Below are positions 46,050 through 54,512 of a stretch of 64,000 nt of DNA, one piece after another. This DNA is from Dyadobacter sp. 676 (GTDB lineage: Bacteria; Bacteroidota; Bacteroidia; Cytophagales; Spirosomataceae), in NCBI RefSeq assembly GCF_040448675.1, contig NZ_CP159289.1:2914001-2978000 (forward strand), in the 5' to 3' direction. The number at the start of each line of letters is the position of its first letter. Position 1 is the stretch's first letter. Both the position numbers and the translations under genes were made by a program. Under the pieces are notes generated by a model, which was not told the origin of the DNA, did no database searches, and saw only the letters and a program-made list of their open reading frames with translations.

Positions 46050-46922
46050 TCAGGCCTTGGGGTGGGCTTGTTGATGCGTTTTTTTAAGCTTTTCGATAGA
46101 GTTATGCGTGTAAATCTGCGTGGCGGCAAGATTGGCATGGCCCAGCAGTTCCTTGATCGCATTCAGATCGGCACCGCGGTTGAGCAAATGCGTCGCATAC
46201 GTATGCCTGAGCACATGCGGGCTTTTCTGCGAAAGCGTGGTAACGACCGAAAGATATTGTTTCACTTTACGCTGCACAAAAACGGGGTAAACAGCTTTGT
46301 TCGAATCGGTTAGCAGCAAAATATCGGTAGGCTCTTCCGGCGCCCGCTGCCCGATGTATTTTTGAAGCAATTGCGCCAAAGATGTGGAAACAGGCACGAT
46401 CCGCTCCTTCGATCGTTTTCCGAAAACACGGATCGTACGCGCGGGCAAGTTCAGGTCTTTCAATTCCAGCGATACCAGCTCCGAGAGGCGGATACCGCTG
46501 CCGTAAAGCAGCTCCATAATTACCCTGTCGCGCAGCCCTTCGAAATCATCGGAAAATGTGCCTTCCTCAAAAAGCATTTCCATGGATTTTTCCTCCACGA
46601 ATGCTGGAAGTTTTTTACGTGCCTTGAGCGCCGAAAGGATTTTGGCCGGGTCGCTGTCGATGTGCTTTTTCTTCCTCAAATATCCGTAGAAAGTACGGAG
46701 CGCCGCGATCTTCCGGTTAATGGACGATGGGTTAAGCCCTTCTTCCATCAGGCTTACGATCCACGAACGAAGCATCGGTGGCTTGGCCGTTTCGGGTTCT
46801 TTGCAGTCGTACTGGAAAAGAAGATATTTCTGAAACTGGTCCAGATCAGTACGGTACGATTTGATAGTATGCGCACTGGCGCGCTTTTCGAATTGAAGGA
46901 ATTCCAGAAACGGCGTTATCAT
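46050..46922 (-). CDS. xerD: Tyrosine recombinase XerC/XerD
   Basis: A 290-residue integrase-fold recombinase that resolves chromosome dimers at dif with its partner. The N-terminal SAM-like domain (FLEFLQFEKRASAHTIKSYRTDLDQFQKYLL) is followed by a catalytic domain with the first Arg in YGSGIRLSELVSLELKDL, HVLRHTYATHLLNRGADLNAIKELLGHANLAATQIYTH carrying His-Arg, His and the nucleophile Tyr, in the order R-H-x-x-R-H-Y. The KRSKERIVPV stretch holds the catalytic Lys. It lies downstream of rpsU with a hairpin between. XerC versus XerD cannot be told from one copy. Confidence 0.92.
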   Translation of the reverse strand: MITPFLEFLQFEKRASAHTIKSYRTDLDQFQKYLLFQYDCKEPETAKPPMLRSWIVSLMEEGLNPSSINRKIAALRTFYGYLRKKKHIDSDPAKILSALKARKKLPAFVEEKSMEMLFEEGTFSDDFEGLRDRVIMELLYGSGIRLSELVSLELKDLNLPARTIRVFGKRSKERIVPVSTSLAQLLQKYIGQRAPEEPTDILLLTDSNKAVYPVFVQRKVKQYLSVVTTLSQKSPHVLRHTYATHLLNRGADLNAIKELLGHANLAATQIYTHNSIEKLKKTHQQAHPKA

Positions 46923-46930
46923 AGCCCGAA

Positions 46931-46976
46931 CATACGAAAAGGAGCCATCTTATTCAAGACAGCTCCTTTTCGTATG
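46931..46976 (-). terminator. Long hairpin between rpsU and xer, probable terminator
   Basis: CATACGAAAAGGAGC and GCTCCTTTTCGTATG form a perfect 15-bp stem, with an inner TCTT/AAGA stem in the loop. It ends 8 bases before the xer start codon and 54 bases after the rpsU stop. The A4/T4 arms act as a built-in U-tract, but there is no T-run after the stem. Confidence 0.6.
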
Positions 46977-47029
46977 ATATGGATACAATAATCCTATTGA
47001 AGTCTTTCAGAAAACCATTCCTCAAAGGA

Positions 47030-47224
47030 TTAGTCTTCTAAATGACCGTAAGTTTTCTCCTTGTAAACCGCACGCAAAACTTCGAAACGACGCTTAACAG
47101 ATGGTTTTTCGAAAGCTGTACGGGCACGAAGCTCACGCATTGTACCGGTTCTTTCAAATTTCTTCTTGTAACGCTTAAGAGCGCGATCGATCGATTCGTT
47201 GTCTTTAATGTTAATAATAAGCAT
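47030..47224 (-). CDS. rpsU: 30S ribosomal protein S21
   Basis: A 64-residue basic ribosomal protein of the small subunit, here with the standard S21 order: MLIINIKDNESIDRALKRYKKKFERTGTMRELRARTAFEKPSVKRR. In Bacteroidota S21 has been linked to the lack of Shine-Dalgarno sequences because it helps to occlude the anti-SD. The gene is alone on the minus strand with a hairpin downstream and divergent ppx upstream (157 bases between starts). Confidence 0.96.
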   Translation of the reverse strand: MLIINIKDNESIDRALKRYKKKFERTGTMRELRARTAFEKPSVKRRFEVLRAVYKEKTYGHLED

Positions 47225-47325
47225 GCTTATAAATTGTAATGTTCTTTGAATTGGTTTCTGAAATCGGACTGCAAAGAAAAACTATATCCAACAGAAAATC
47301 AAGAAATAAGTCGTTAAAATTCATT

Positions 47326-47333
47326 TATTTTTG
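47326..47333 (+). promoter_or_regulatory. Promoter -7 element for ppx
   Basis: TATTTTTG is an exact TAnnTTTG, 48 bases before the start codon; no TTG is seen at the expected distance. Confidence 0.5.
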
Positions 47334-47381
47334 TATCCATTGCATTGAAACGAAAGTCATTAACAGATTAAACGGCCCGAT

Positions 47382-48317
47382 ATGAGTTCGAGACTCGGAA
47401 TAATTGATTTAGGTACCAACACATTTCACCTGCTCATCGCCGAGCCGAACGGCGCTCATTTCAAGACGGTTTTCCACGAAAGCAGGCCCGCCAGGATCGG
47501 ACTGGGCGGGATCAACAGGCGCATTATCACGCCGGAAGCCCGGGACCGCGCGCTGGCCGTCCTCTCCTATTTCCGCGAAAAACTCGACTCATATGAAGTG
47601 ACGCCCGAAAAAACCTTCGCGTTCGGCACCAGTGCGGTACGAAATGCGGAAAACCGTCACGAGTTCTGCTCCGAAATCCTGCAAAAAACGAATATCGAAG
47701 TGACGGTCATCGACGGCAACCGCGAGGCCGAATACATTTATCACGGTGTCCGCACGGGTGCCGACATCGGCGACGAACCCTCTCTGATCATGGATATCGG
47801 TGGCGGAAGCGTCGAATTTATCATTGGCAACCACTCCCAGATTTTCTGGAAACAGAGTTTTGAAATAGGCGGTCAGCGGCTGATGGAAAAATTCATGCGC
47901 AACGACCCGCTTTCGCCGGGCGATCGCCGGAGCCTGTACAATCATTTCGAAGAGAACCTCATTCCCCTCTCCAATGCGGTACATCAATATGCGCCCGCAA
48001 AGCTGGTAGGTTCATCCGGCACGTTCGATACACTTGTGGACATTGATTTTCACCACCGCACCAACGACTGGCCACCCGCAGGCCAAACCGACTTCGACAT
48101 TCCCCTGGAAGAGTTTTACCGTACCTACGCCCTCGTCCTTACCCGCAACCACGATGAACGCATGGCGATTCCGGGGATGATCGCGCTACGGGTCGATATG
48201 ATCGTCGTGGCGGTGTGCCTGATCGACTATGTGCTCAAAACGCACGGCATCAGGCAAATCCAGGTTTCGAAATATGCCCTCAAAGAAGGTGTCCTGGCGG
48301 AACTGATGGCCAGATAA
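47382..48317 (+). CDS. ppx: Exopolyphosphatase / GppA-family phosphatase
   Basis: A 311-residue enzyme of the Ppx/GppA family (actin-like ATPase fold) that removes phosphate from polyphosphate or pppGpp. IDLGTNTFHLLIAE at residues 7-20 binds phosphate, FAFGTSAVRNAENRHEF and VIDGNREAEYIYHGVRTG follow, then LIMDIGGGSVEFIIG with the catalytic Glu, and SGTFDTLVDI. Short length and lack of an HD domain suggest the compact Ppx form. Divergent from rpsU. Polyphosphate versus pppGpp specificity cannot be told. Confidence 0.92.
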   Translation: MSSRLGIIDLGTNTFHLLIAEPNGAHFKTVFHESRPARIGLGGINRRIITPEARDRALAVLSYFREKLDSYEVTPEKTFAFGTSAVRNAENRHEFCSEILQKTNIEVTVIDGNREAEYIYHGVRTGADIGDEPSLIMDIGGGSVEFIIGNHSQIFWKQSFEIGGQRLMEKFMRNDPLSPGDRRSLYNHFEENLIPLSNAVHQYAPAKLVGSSGTFDTLVDIDFHHRTNDWPPAGQTDFDIPLEEFYRTYALVLTRNHDERMAIPGMIALRVDMIVVAVCLIDYVLKTHGIRQIQVSKYALKEGVLAELMAR

Positions 48318-48370
48318 CAACGCGTTCCCCTTTATTTAAACCTCATACTTATTCAAAATCAACCAACTCT

Positions 48371-50951
48371 ATGCGATTAATGCGTTACCTACTCCTCGCG
48401 GTGCTGGCATGCGTGTATATGAACGACGCGCACGCGCAACGAAAGAAAAAGAAAGAAAAACAGGAAGATGTAAAAATCGACAAAGCCGTGGACGCCGTCG
48501 CCTCAGCCGTCAAGGACAAGCTCAAAGACGAAAAGAAGAAAGGCCCGAAAGCATTCAAAGATCTGATAGACAGCACCAATGCAGTGAGCCAGAAAGGCAT
48601 GATCTCGGTACACAAGGTGGATGATAAGTGGTATTTCGAAATACCCGACTCGCTCCTGAACCGCGATATCATGACGGTTACCCGTTATTCCAAAACTGCC
48701 GCGGGCGGGGGGATTTTCGGTGGCGAAGAAGTGAACCGGCAAATGATCCGCTGGGAAAAAGGAATGGATAATAACCTGCTGCTGAGGTCGGTGACGATCG
48801 TGGTCACCAGTCCCGACAGCACCAAACCTATTTTTCAGGCAGTCAAAAATTCTAACTCCGATCCGATTATAGGTGTTTTTGATATTAAAGCAATTAAAAA
48901 AAGAACCCGCGAATGCTTCGGTGATCGACGTCACCGATTTCTTCAACTCGGACAACCAGGTGTTTTCGCTGAGCTCGGTAAGCAAGCAGTTGCTGAAACT
49001 CGCCGCATTCAAGAAAGAGGCCTCGTTTATTTCCAAAATCAGCACGTACCCGATCAATACCGAAATTCGCACGATCAAAACCTTTAATGTAACGCCCCAG
49101 TTGCTGACTCCCGCACCGGTTCCCTCGATTGGCCAGTACCTTCCTTCGGGCCTCGATGCGGGCGTCGTGACGTTCGAAATGAACTCTTCGCTGATACTGC
49201 TTCCAAAAGTGCCGATGAAAAAACGCATTTTCGATAGCCGGGTAGGTTATTTTGCCAACCAATACGCCGTTTTCGGCGAAGAATCCCAACGTTCGGACAC
49301 GGAGGTATTTGCCGTAAGATGGCGCCTCGAACCCAAAAATGCGGAGGACGCACGCAAACAGCAAAACGGCGAGCTGATCGAGCCCAAAAAGCCGATCGTT
49401 TACTACATCGACCCGGCTACACCCGAAAAATGGCGCAAATACCTGAAAGCGGGCGTCGACGACTGGCAGGCTGCATTTGAAAAGGCAGGTTGGAGAAATG
49501 CGATCCGAGGCGAGTACTGGCCCGAAAACGACACGACCATGAGCCTCGAAGATGCACGTTACTCGGTGATCCGGTATTTCGCGGCCGACATCCAGAATGC
49601 CTACGGACCTAACGTACACGACCCTCGCAGCGGCGAGATACTGGAAAGCCACATCGGCTGGTACCATAACGTAATGCGTTTGTTGCGCAACTGGTACATC
49701 ATCCAGGCCGCTGCGGTGGATCCGAAAGCACGTACGAAAAAGTTTGATGACGAATTGATGGGCCAACTCGTCCGTTTCGTATCGTCGCACGAGATCGGCC
49801 ATACCCTGGGACTTCGCCACAATATGGGCGCAAGTTCGGCCACGCCGGTTGAAAAACTGCGTGATAAGGCATGGGTGGAGCAGCACGGGCACACCTCGTC
49901 GATCATGGATTATGCCCGTTTCAATTACGTGGCGCAGCCGGAAGACGGCATCACCAACCTCTTTCCGCGCATCGGCGATTACGACAAATGGGCCATTCAA
50001 TGGGGTTACAGCAATTTCCCCGATGCCAGGGACGCCCAGACTGAAAAACTGGCCTTGAACACCCTCACCAAGGAGGCTTACAAAGACAACCGGCTGCATT
50101 TCGGAACGGAAATCAGCCCCTACGACCCGCGTTACCAGACGGAGGATCTGGGCGACAATGCCATGAAAGCTTCCGAATACGGCATCAAAAACCTGAAACG
50201 CATTATGCCGAACCTGATCGAATGGAGCAGGGAAGACGGCGAAAGCTATAAAGAGCTGGACGAAATCTATGGCAATGTGGTAACGCAATACCGCCGTTAC
50301 CTCGGCCATGTGATAAAAAACGTAGGCGGTATTTACGACACCCCGACCACCTACGACATGGAAGGGCCCACCTTCACCACTGTTCCAAAAGCCACTCAGA
50401 AGGAGGCGATCGATTTCCTGAATACACAGCTTTTCAAAACACCGACCTGGCTACTTGACCAGAACATACTTAATAAAGTGAAGCCTGAAACCGGTGTAGA
50501 GGCGGTTAAGGCATTGCAGGATTACGCGCTAACCGCCCTCTTTGCAGGCGATCGCGCCGTGCGGCTGATGGAGACGGGCGTTTCGGCTAAGAACTACACG
50601 CTGGATGACCTTTTCACTGATCTGGAAACGGGAATATGGTCGGAAATCAAAACCGGCAAGCCGATTGACCTGTATCGAAGAAATCTCCAGAAAGTATATG
50701 CCGAAAAGCTGATTTCTCTGCTGAAACCAGGCCGCGCGAATGTTCAATCGATTCCCGTTGGCATCACTTACGGCTTTTCCACGCGCTCGGTGGAACTTGA
50801 AAAAACGGATTTACCGTCAATCGCACGGGCACATTTGGAAAGCCTGAGAGTGACGGTGAATGCTGCCGTTGCAAAAAGCACCGATAAAAACACGCGCTAC
50901 CATTTACAGGATGTTTCACAAAGAATCAGGCAGGCGCTGGATCCGAAATAA
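48371..50951 (+). pseudogene. Zinc-dependent metalloprotease (DUF5117/DUF4953 type), frameshifted in an A7 run
   Basis: Bases 48371-48902 encode a signal peptide (YLLLAVLACVYMNDAHAQ), a Lys/Glu-rich linker and the start of the DUF5117 region (SVHKVDDKWYFEIPDSLL). Removing one A from A7 at 48896-48902 gives KAIKKEPANASVIDVTDFF and continuous coding to 50951 (859 residues). The catalytic site is SHEIGHTLGLRHNMGASS with the HExxHxxGxxH zinc motif (metzincin-like), followed by the family signature SIMDYARFNYVAQPED. A periplasmic or secreted protease of a family common in Bacteroidota with unknown substrates. Confidence 0.87.
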
Positions 50952-50961
50952 TGTTTTCCCG

Positions 50962-50998
50962 AAACAGGCAAGTCGGCAACGGCTTGCCTGTTTGTTTT
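50962..50998 (+). terminator. Terminator after the metalloprotease gene
   Basis: AAACAGGCAAG and CTTGCCTGTTT form a perfect 11-bp stem around TCGGCAACGG, followed by GTTTT. It begins 10 bases after the stop codon. Confidence 0.85.
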
Positions 50999-51013
50999 AA
51001 AATCTGTTGATCG

Positions 51014-51688
51014 ATGTCTGAACTCGTCCGGCTACTCCGCCATCACCCCGCATTCACAGCCATTGTACAAAACGGCAAACCCTACCGAAAGCTGGATTTT
51101 ACAGCCGGCAATACCGGTCTGTTAACAAGGGATTTATCCGAAACAACGGATTTCAACGCCTACGTTTTCAACGAGCTACTCTCCGGGAGCACTTTTAACG
51201 GGATTGGCGGCTACGACGAAGACCGCGTGATTTACAGGCACCGCAAACATTTCACTACCGACATCGAAAAGCCCCGGAGCATTCACCTGGGAGTCGATAT
51301 CTGGGCGGAGGCCGGCACTCCGCTTTATGCCCCGCTCGACGCGACTGTGCACAGTTTCGCATTCAACGACCATTATGGGGATTATGGCCCAACCATTATT
51401 CTTGCGCATAAATTAAGCGGGATAACCTTCTTTACGCTCTATGGACATTTATCATTAAGCTCATTGGAAGGCTTACACGAAGGCAAAACGATCCGGGCCG
51501 GCGAACGCTTCGCCGCCATCGGCCCTTACCCTGAAAACGGCGACTGGCCGCCGCATTTGCATTTCCAGGTTATCAGGGATATGGGAAGTTACCGGGGCGA
51601 TTTCCCCGGCGTTTGCAATGCCGCGGATCGGGGTTATTATCTGGATTTATGTCCTGATCCGGAGTTGATTTTGAGAATAAAAGCTTAG
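51014..51688 (+). CDS. M23-family peptidase
   Basis: A 224-residue LytM-type metallopeptidase-like protein, probably acting on peptidoglycan cross-bridges or stem peptides. The metal-binding motif is seen as SIHLGVDIWAEAGTPLYAPLDATV (HxxxD) and PPHLHFQV (HxH), with TLYGHLS between. No signal peptide is visible at the chosen start, nor any LysM or other targeting domain, which is unusual for a cell-wall enzyme. It lies 62 bases after the metalloprotease, beyond its terminator. A cytoplasmic or moonlighting role is possible; the fold assignment is firm. Confidence 0.85.
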   Translation: MSELVRLLRHHPAFTAIVQNGKPYRKLDFTAGNTGLLTRDLSETTDFNAYVFNELLSGSTFNGIGGYDEDRVIYRHRKHFTTDIEKPRSIHLGVDIWAEAGTPLYAPLDATVHSFAFNDHYGDYGPTIILAHKLSGITFFTLYGHLSLSSLEGLHEGKTIRAGERFAAIGPYPENGDWPPHLHFQVIRDMGSYRGDFPGVCNAADRGYYLDLCPDPELILRIKA

Positions 51689-51692
51689 AAAT

Positions 51693-51722
51693 TATGCGCA
51701 TATCTGAAAGTTTATGCGCATA
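51693..51722. promoter_or_regulatory. Twin palindromic operator of the toxin-antitoxin operon
   Basis: The perfect 10-base palindrome TATGCGCATA occurs twice, at 51693-51702 and 51713-51722, inside a 12-base direct repeat (TTATGCGCATAT) spaced by exactly 20 bases, about two helical turns. The second copy ends 8 bases before the antitoxin start codon. This is the expected layout of an autoregulated antitoxin operator; binding is inferred. Confidence 0.65.
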
Positions 51723-51730
51723 TTAGTGGT

Positions 51731-51979
51731 ATGAAAACTCGCTTGAATATCACGATCGAAGATACTGTTCTGGCATACATTAAAAGCTATGCGGCTGCGC
51801 GGCAGGTCAGTGTTTCTCAGATTATTGAGGATCATTTGAAATCTATTGCACGGTCTGCCGAACAAAAGCGCAACATTCTCGAAGTAGTGGATGAAATGGA
51901 TGCGCCCATTAGTATAAATGCCGATCAAGACCTTGTGAAAGCCTATCACGAAGCCCGTTCAGAAAAATATGGCAGTTAG
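51731..51979 (+). CDS. DUF6364-like antitoxin
   Basis: An 82-residue protein with a short N-terminal beta strand and two helices: KTRLNITIEDTVLAYIKSYAAARQVSVSQIIEDHLKSIA, a ribbon-helix-helix-like DNA-binding pattern, followed by an acidic tail (EVVDEMDAPISINADQDLVKAY) that would wrap the toxin. It precedes and overlaps the PIN gene by 11 bases, so this is a type II antitoxin. The twin palindromes just upstream are its probable binding sites. AT-rich compared with neighbours, which fits a mobile origin. Confidence 0.85.
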   Translation: MKTRLNITIEDTVLAYIKSYAAARQVSVSQIIEDHLKSIARSAEQKRNILEVVDEMDAPISINADQDLVKAYHEARSEKYGS

Positions 51980-52400
51980 CGCTTTTCTCGATGCCAACAT
52001 TATTCTCGATTTTCTTTTGAAAAGAAAAGATTATGAAAATGCCAGGAAAGTCATGGTGCTTGTATTGGAAAAGAAAATCAAAGCCTTCATTTCTCCCTCC
52101 ATTTTGCATATTGTAAGCTACTGGCTAACCAAAGCTTACGGAAGTGCCAAGTCCAAAGATCTTCTATTGCTCCTTCTTTCAGATGTCAGGATTATCGATG
52201 CCGGTCACGACGTTGTGAACCTCGCTCTAACTTCTCAAATAGACGATATTGAAGATGCCCTGCAATATTATACCGCAATTCATCACAAAATAGACTTCTT
52301 TCTTAGCAGGGATAAAAAACTGAAAAAGGATGCCCTAACGCTCTTACCCGTTTACGACATCCCCGGTTTTCTAAATCTGCTTGATAAGCAATACACCTGA
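51969..52400 (+). CDS. PIN-domain toxin (VapC-like)
   Basis: A 143-residue PIN-domain endoribonuclease. The first catalytic Asp is D8 in SAFLDANIILD; the acidic cluster DDIEDALQY (E95/D96) and DFFLSRDKK (D109/D115) supply the rest of the metal site, arranged as in VapC. It would cleave tRNA or other RNA when free of the antitoxin. It overlaps the antitoxin gene by 11 bases. The following gene is convergent, so the two genes form a closed operon. Confidence 0.87.
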   Translation: MAVSAFLDANIILDFLLKRKDYENARKVMVLVLEKKIKAFISPSILHIVSYWLTKAYGSAKSKDLLLLLLSDVRIIDAGHDVVNLALTSQIDDIEDALQYYTAIHHKIDFFLSRDKKLKKDALTLLPVYDIPGFLNLLDKQYT

Positions 52401-52405
52401 ACTGC

Positions 52406-53629
52406 TCAGGACTTCCTCTCTAAATTTGGCAAAAATCCGGTTAGCAGCCCGATCAACGGCAAAAACGAGCAAATCCAGAAGACGTATTCGATACTCGTCT
52501 TGTCGGCCAGCGTACCAAGAATAGCCGAGCCGATACCCGCAATACCAAATGCGAAACCGAAGAACAAACCGGCGATCATTCCTACTTTTCCCGGGATCAG
52601 CTCCTGCGCGTACACGAGGATCGCGGAGAATGCCGAAGACAGGATCAGTCCGATGATGCAGCTCAATACGCCTGTCCAGAAAAGATCGACATAAGGCAGT
52701 AACAGCGCAAAAGGTGCCGCGCCGAGGATCGAGATCCATATTACATACTTACGGCCAATTTTGTCCCCGACAGGCCCGCCGACGAAGGTCCCGGCCGCTA
52801 CGGCAAAAAGGAAGGCAAACAAATAAATCTGCGAGCTTTGAATGGAAACGCCGAATTTATGGATGAGGTAGAAAGTGAAATAGCTCGAAATACTGGCCAT
52901 ATAAATATATTTCGAGAAGATCAGCAGGAGCAGAATGCCGATCGACACCACCACTTTCGTCTTTGAAATGGCATTCTCCCGTACGACAGGGCCGCTTGCC
53001 TTCCTAACAACCATAGCCAGGTTTTGCTTGTACCAGCCACCCACCCACGACAGGATAACAATCGCCAGCAAGGCTACCAGCGAAAACCAGATTACCTGAA
53101 AACGGCCATAAGGCAACAATATCAAGGCCGCCAGCAGCGGCCCGAGCGAACTGCCCGCATTACCACCTACCTGAAACAGCGACTGCGCCATCCCATGCTT
53201 CCCCCCGGATGCCATACGTGCTACCCGCGACGCTTCCGGATGGAAAACCGCCGATCCGACACCAATCAAACCTACCGAAAGCAGTACAATATGGAAGCTG
53301 TTTGCCATGGAAAGCGAAACGAGCCCCAGCAATGTAAAACACATGCCAACCGCCAGGGCATATGGCTGGGGCCTTTTATCCGTAAATGACCCTACAAGCG
53401 GTTGGAAAACCGACGCACTGACCTGGAATGTAAAGGTAATGAGCCCGATCTGTGAAAAGCTGAGGTTGAACGACTCCTTCACCATCGGGTAAATCGACGG
53501 GATGAGCGATTGCATGGTGTCGTTCAGCAAGTGTGAGAAACTCAGTGCCAGAAGGATCGGGAATACAGTCTGGGAGGCCGGAACCGGCGCGGCGGAACCG
53601 GCCGGGGAACTTTGGTCAAAACTTTTCAT
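52406..53629 (-). CDS. MFS transporter, fosmidomycin-resistance-like
   Basis: A 407-residue 12-helix major facilitator. The ATG at 53629 is chosen over one at 53728, because the longer form adds a hydrophilic 33-residue stretch that would cover the leader hairpin and promoter. VFPILLALSFSHLLNDTMQSLIPSIYPMVKESF is typical of the Fsr branch, then GLITFTFQVSASVFQPLVGSFTDKRPQPYAL with the loop 2-3 motif, VGSAVFHPEASRVARMASGGKHGMAQSLFQVGGNAGSSLGPLL. It probably exports toxic compounds. A -7 promoter box and a leader hairpin precede it. Confidence 0.88.
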   Translation of the reverse strand: MKSFDQSSPAGSAAPVPASQTVFPILLALSFSHLLNDTMQSLIPSIYPMVKESFNLSFSQIGLITFTFQVSASVFQPLVGSFTDKRPQPYALAVGMCFTLLGLVSLSMANSFHIVLLSVGLIGVGSAVFHPEASRVARMASGGKHGMAQSLFQVGGNAGSSLGPLLAALILLPYGRFQVIWFSLVALLAIVILSWVGGWYKQNLAMVVRKASGPVVRENAISKTKVVVSIGILLLLIFSKYIYMASISSYFTFYLIHKFGVSIQSSQIYLFAFLFAVAAGTFVGGPVGDKIGRKYVIWISILGAAPFALLLPYVDLFWTGVLSCIIGLILSSAFSAILVYAQELIPGKVGMIAGLFFGFAFGIAGIGSAILGTLADKTSIEYVFWICSFLPLIGLLTGFLPNLERKS

Positions 53630-53644
53630 AGGCAATCGAAATAC

Positions 53645-53673
53645 CCCCGACTTCCTATTTATGGAAGTCGGGG
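53645..53673 (-). promoter_or_regulatory. Leader hairpin in front of the MFS gene
   Basis: CCCCGACTTCC and GGAAGTCGGGG form a perfect 11-bp stem around TATTTAT. It starts 16 bases upstream of the MFS start codon and just after a predicted transcript start. It has no U-tract, so it is unlikely to be a terminator; an mRNA-stabilising or regulatory hairpin is the better guess. Confidence 0.4.
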
Positions 53674-53687
53674 CCCAAAAAGAATGA

Positions 53688-53695
53688 CAAAGGTA
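53688..53695 (-). promoter_or_regulatory. Promoter -7 element for the MFS gene
   Basis: Minus-strand TACCTTTG is an exact TAnnTTTG. A transcript would begin about 7 bases on, just before the leader hairpin. The -33 element is not evident. Confidence 0.4.
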
Positions 53696-53736
53696 TCGAT
53701 TCCTGTTCGCATTATGGCCAGAAACCAAATAAAATG

Positions 53737-54489
53737 CTATTTACGATAAATAGTCGTAGCAGTAGATTGCGCTCCCGCCAGAATGGTGATGTCGGCAATC
53801 GTAACGCGGTCCGGCGCATTGACGGCGTAAAGAATGGCGTCGGCAATGTCGCTTGCCTGCAAGGGATCAAAGCCCTGGTATACCTTATCGGCCCGCTCCT
53901 CGTCGCCTTTAAAGCGCACCAGGGAAAACTCGGTTTCTACCGCACCTGGCGCGACATTGGTCGTTTTAATGCCATGCTGGGTCAGTTCGAGGCGCATTCC
54001 CTCGCTGATCACCTCTACTGCCGCTTTGGACGCACAGTATACCGCGCCGTTCACGTAAGTTTGCTTACCGGCAATCGAGCTGATGTTCACGATATGCCCT
54101 TTTCCGCGTTCCAAAAGCAGCGGGATAACGGCCTTCGAAACGTAAAGAAGCCCTTTGACATTGCCATCGATCATCGCGTCCCAGTCATCGGTATCGCCTT
54201 CATCGATTGTGCCCAGGCCGTGCGCATTGCCGGCATTGTTGACCAGAATATCGATATTTTTCCACTCATCGGGCAGCGACCCGACTGCCGCTAGCACTGC
54301 ACCTTTATCGCGAACGTCGAATATGAGTGTGGTTACTTTTACTTTTGAAGACAGTTCGGCAGCGACTTCATCGAGGCGCTCCTGGCGGCGGCCGCACAAA
54401 ATAAGGTCTATTCCGGCAGCGGCGAATGCATCCGCCGTAGCCTTACCGATACCGGACGTGGCTCCGGTAATAAATGCAATACGGGACAT
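53737..54489 (-). CDS. SDR-family oxidoreductase (YdfG-like)
   Basis: A 250-residue short-chain dehydrogenase with an NADP-type glycine motif, FITGATSGIGKATADAF, followed by LCGRRQERLDEVA. LVNNAGNAHGL, VNISSIAGKQTYVNG (catalytic Ser) and YCASKAAVEVISEGMRLEL (Tyr and Lys) complete the active site. The PGAVETEF stretch is typical of the YdfG-type hydroxy-acid dehydrogenases. It is the first of two minus-strand genes with the MFS; an intergenic region with a promoter separates them. Substrate undetermined. Confidence 0.9.
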   Translation of the reverse strand: MSRIAFITGATSGIGKATADAFAAAGIDLILCGRRQERLDEVAAELSSKVKVTTLIFDVRDKGAVLAAVGSLPDEWKNIDILVNNAGNAHGLGTIDEGDTDDWDAMIDGNVKGLLYVSKAVIPLLLERGKGHIVNISSIAGKQTYVNGAVYCASKAAVEVISEGMRLELTQHGIKTTNVAPGAVETEFSLVRFKGDEERADKVYQGFDPLQASDIADAILYAVNAPDRVTIADITILAGAQSTATTIYRK

Positions 54490-54512
54490 TGAGTTAAATG
54501 GTGTGGCGTGAA

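Noticed and set aside
45309..46313. Open frame of 334 codons overlapping ppc, its promoter and xer.
   Set aside because: It crosses two clear minus-strand genes and an exact -7 promoter box, and has no family resemblance.
48894..50309. Open frame of 471 codons opposite the metalloprotease gene.
   Set aside because: It is a shadow of the protease coding frame, and the plus-strand protein carries a complete zinc site.
53645..53673. Hairpin between the SDR and MFS genes as a terminator of the SDR gene.
   Set aside because: No U-tract follows, and it lies downstream of an exact -7 promoter box for the MFS gene.
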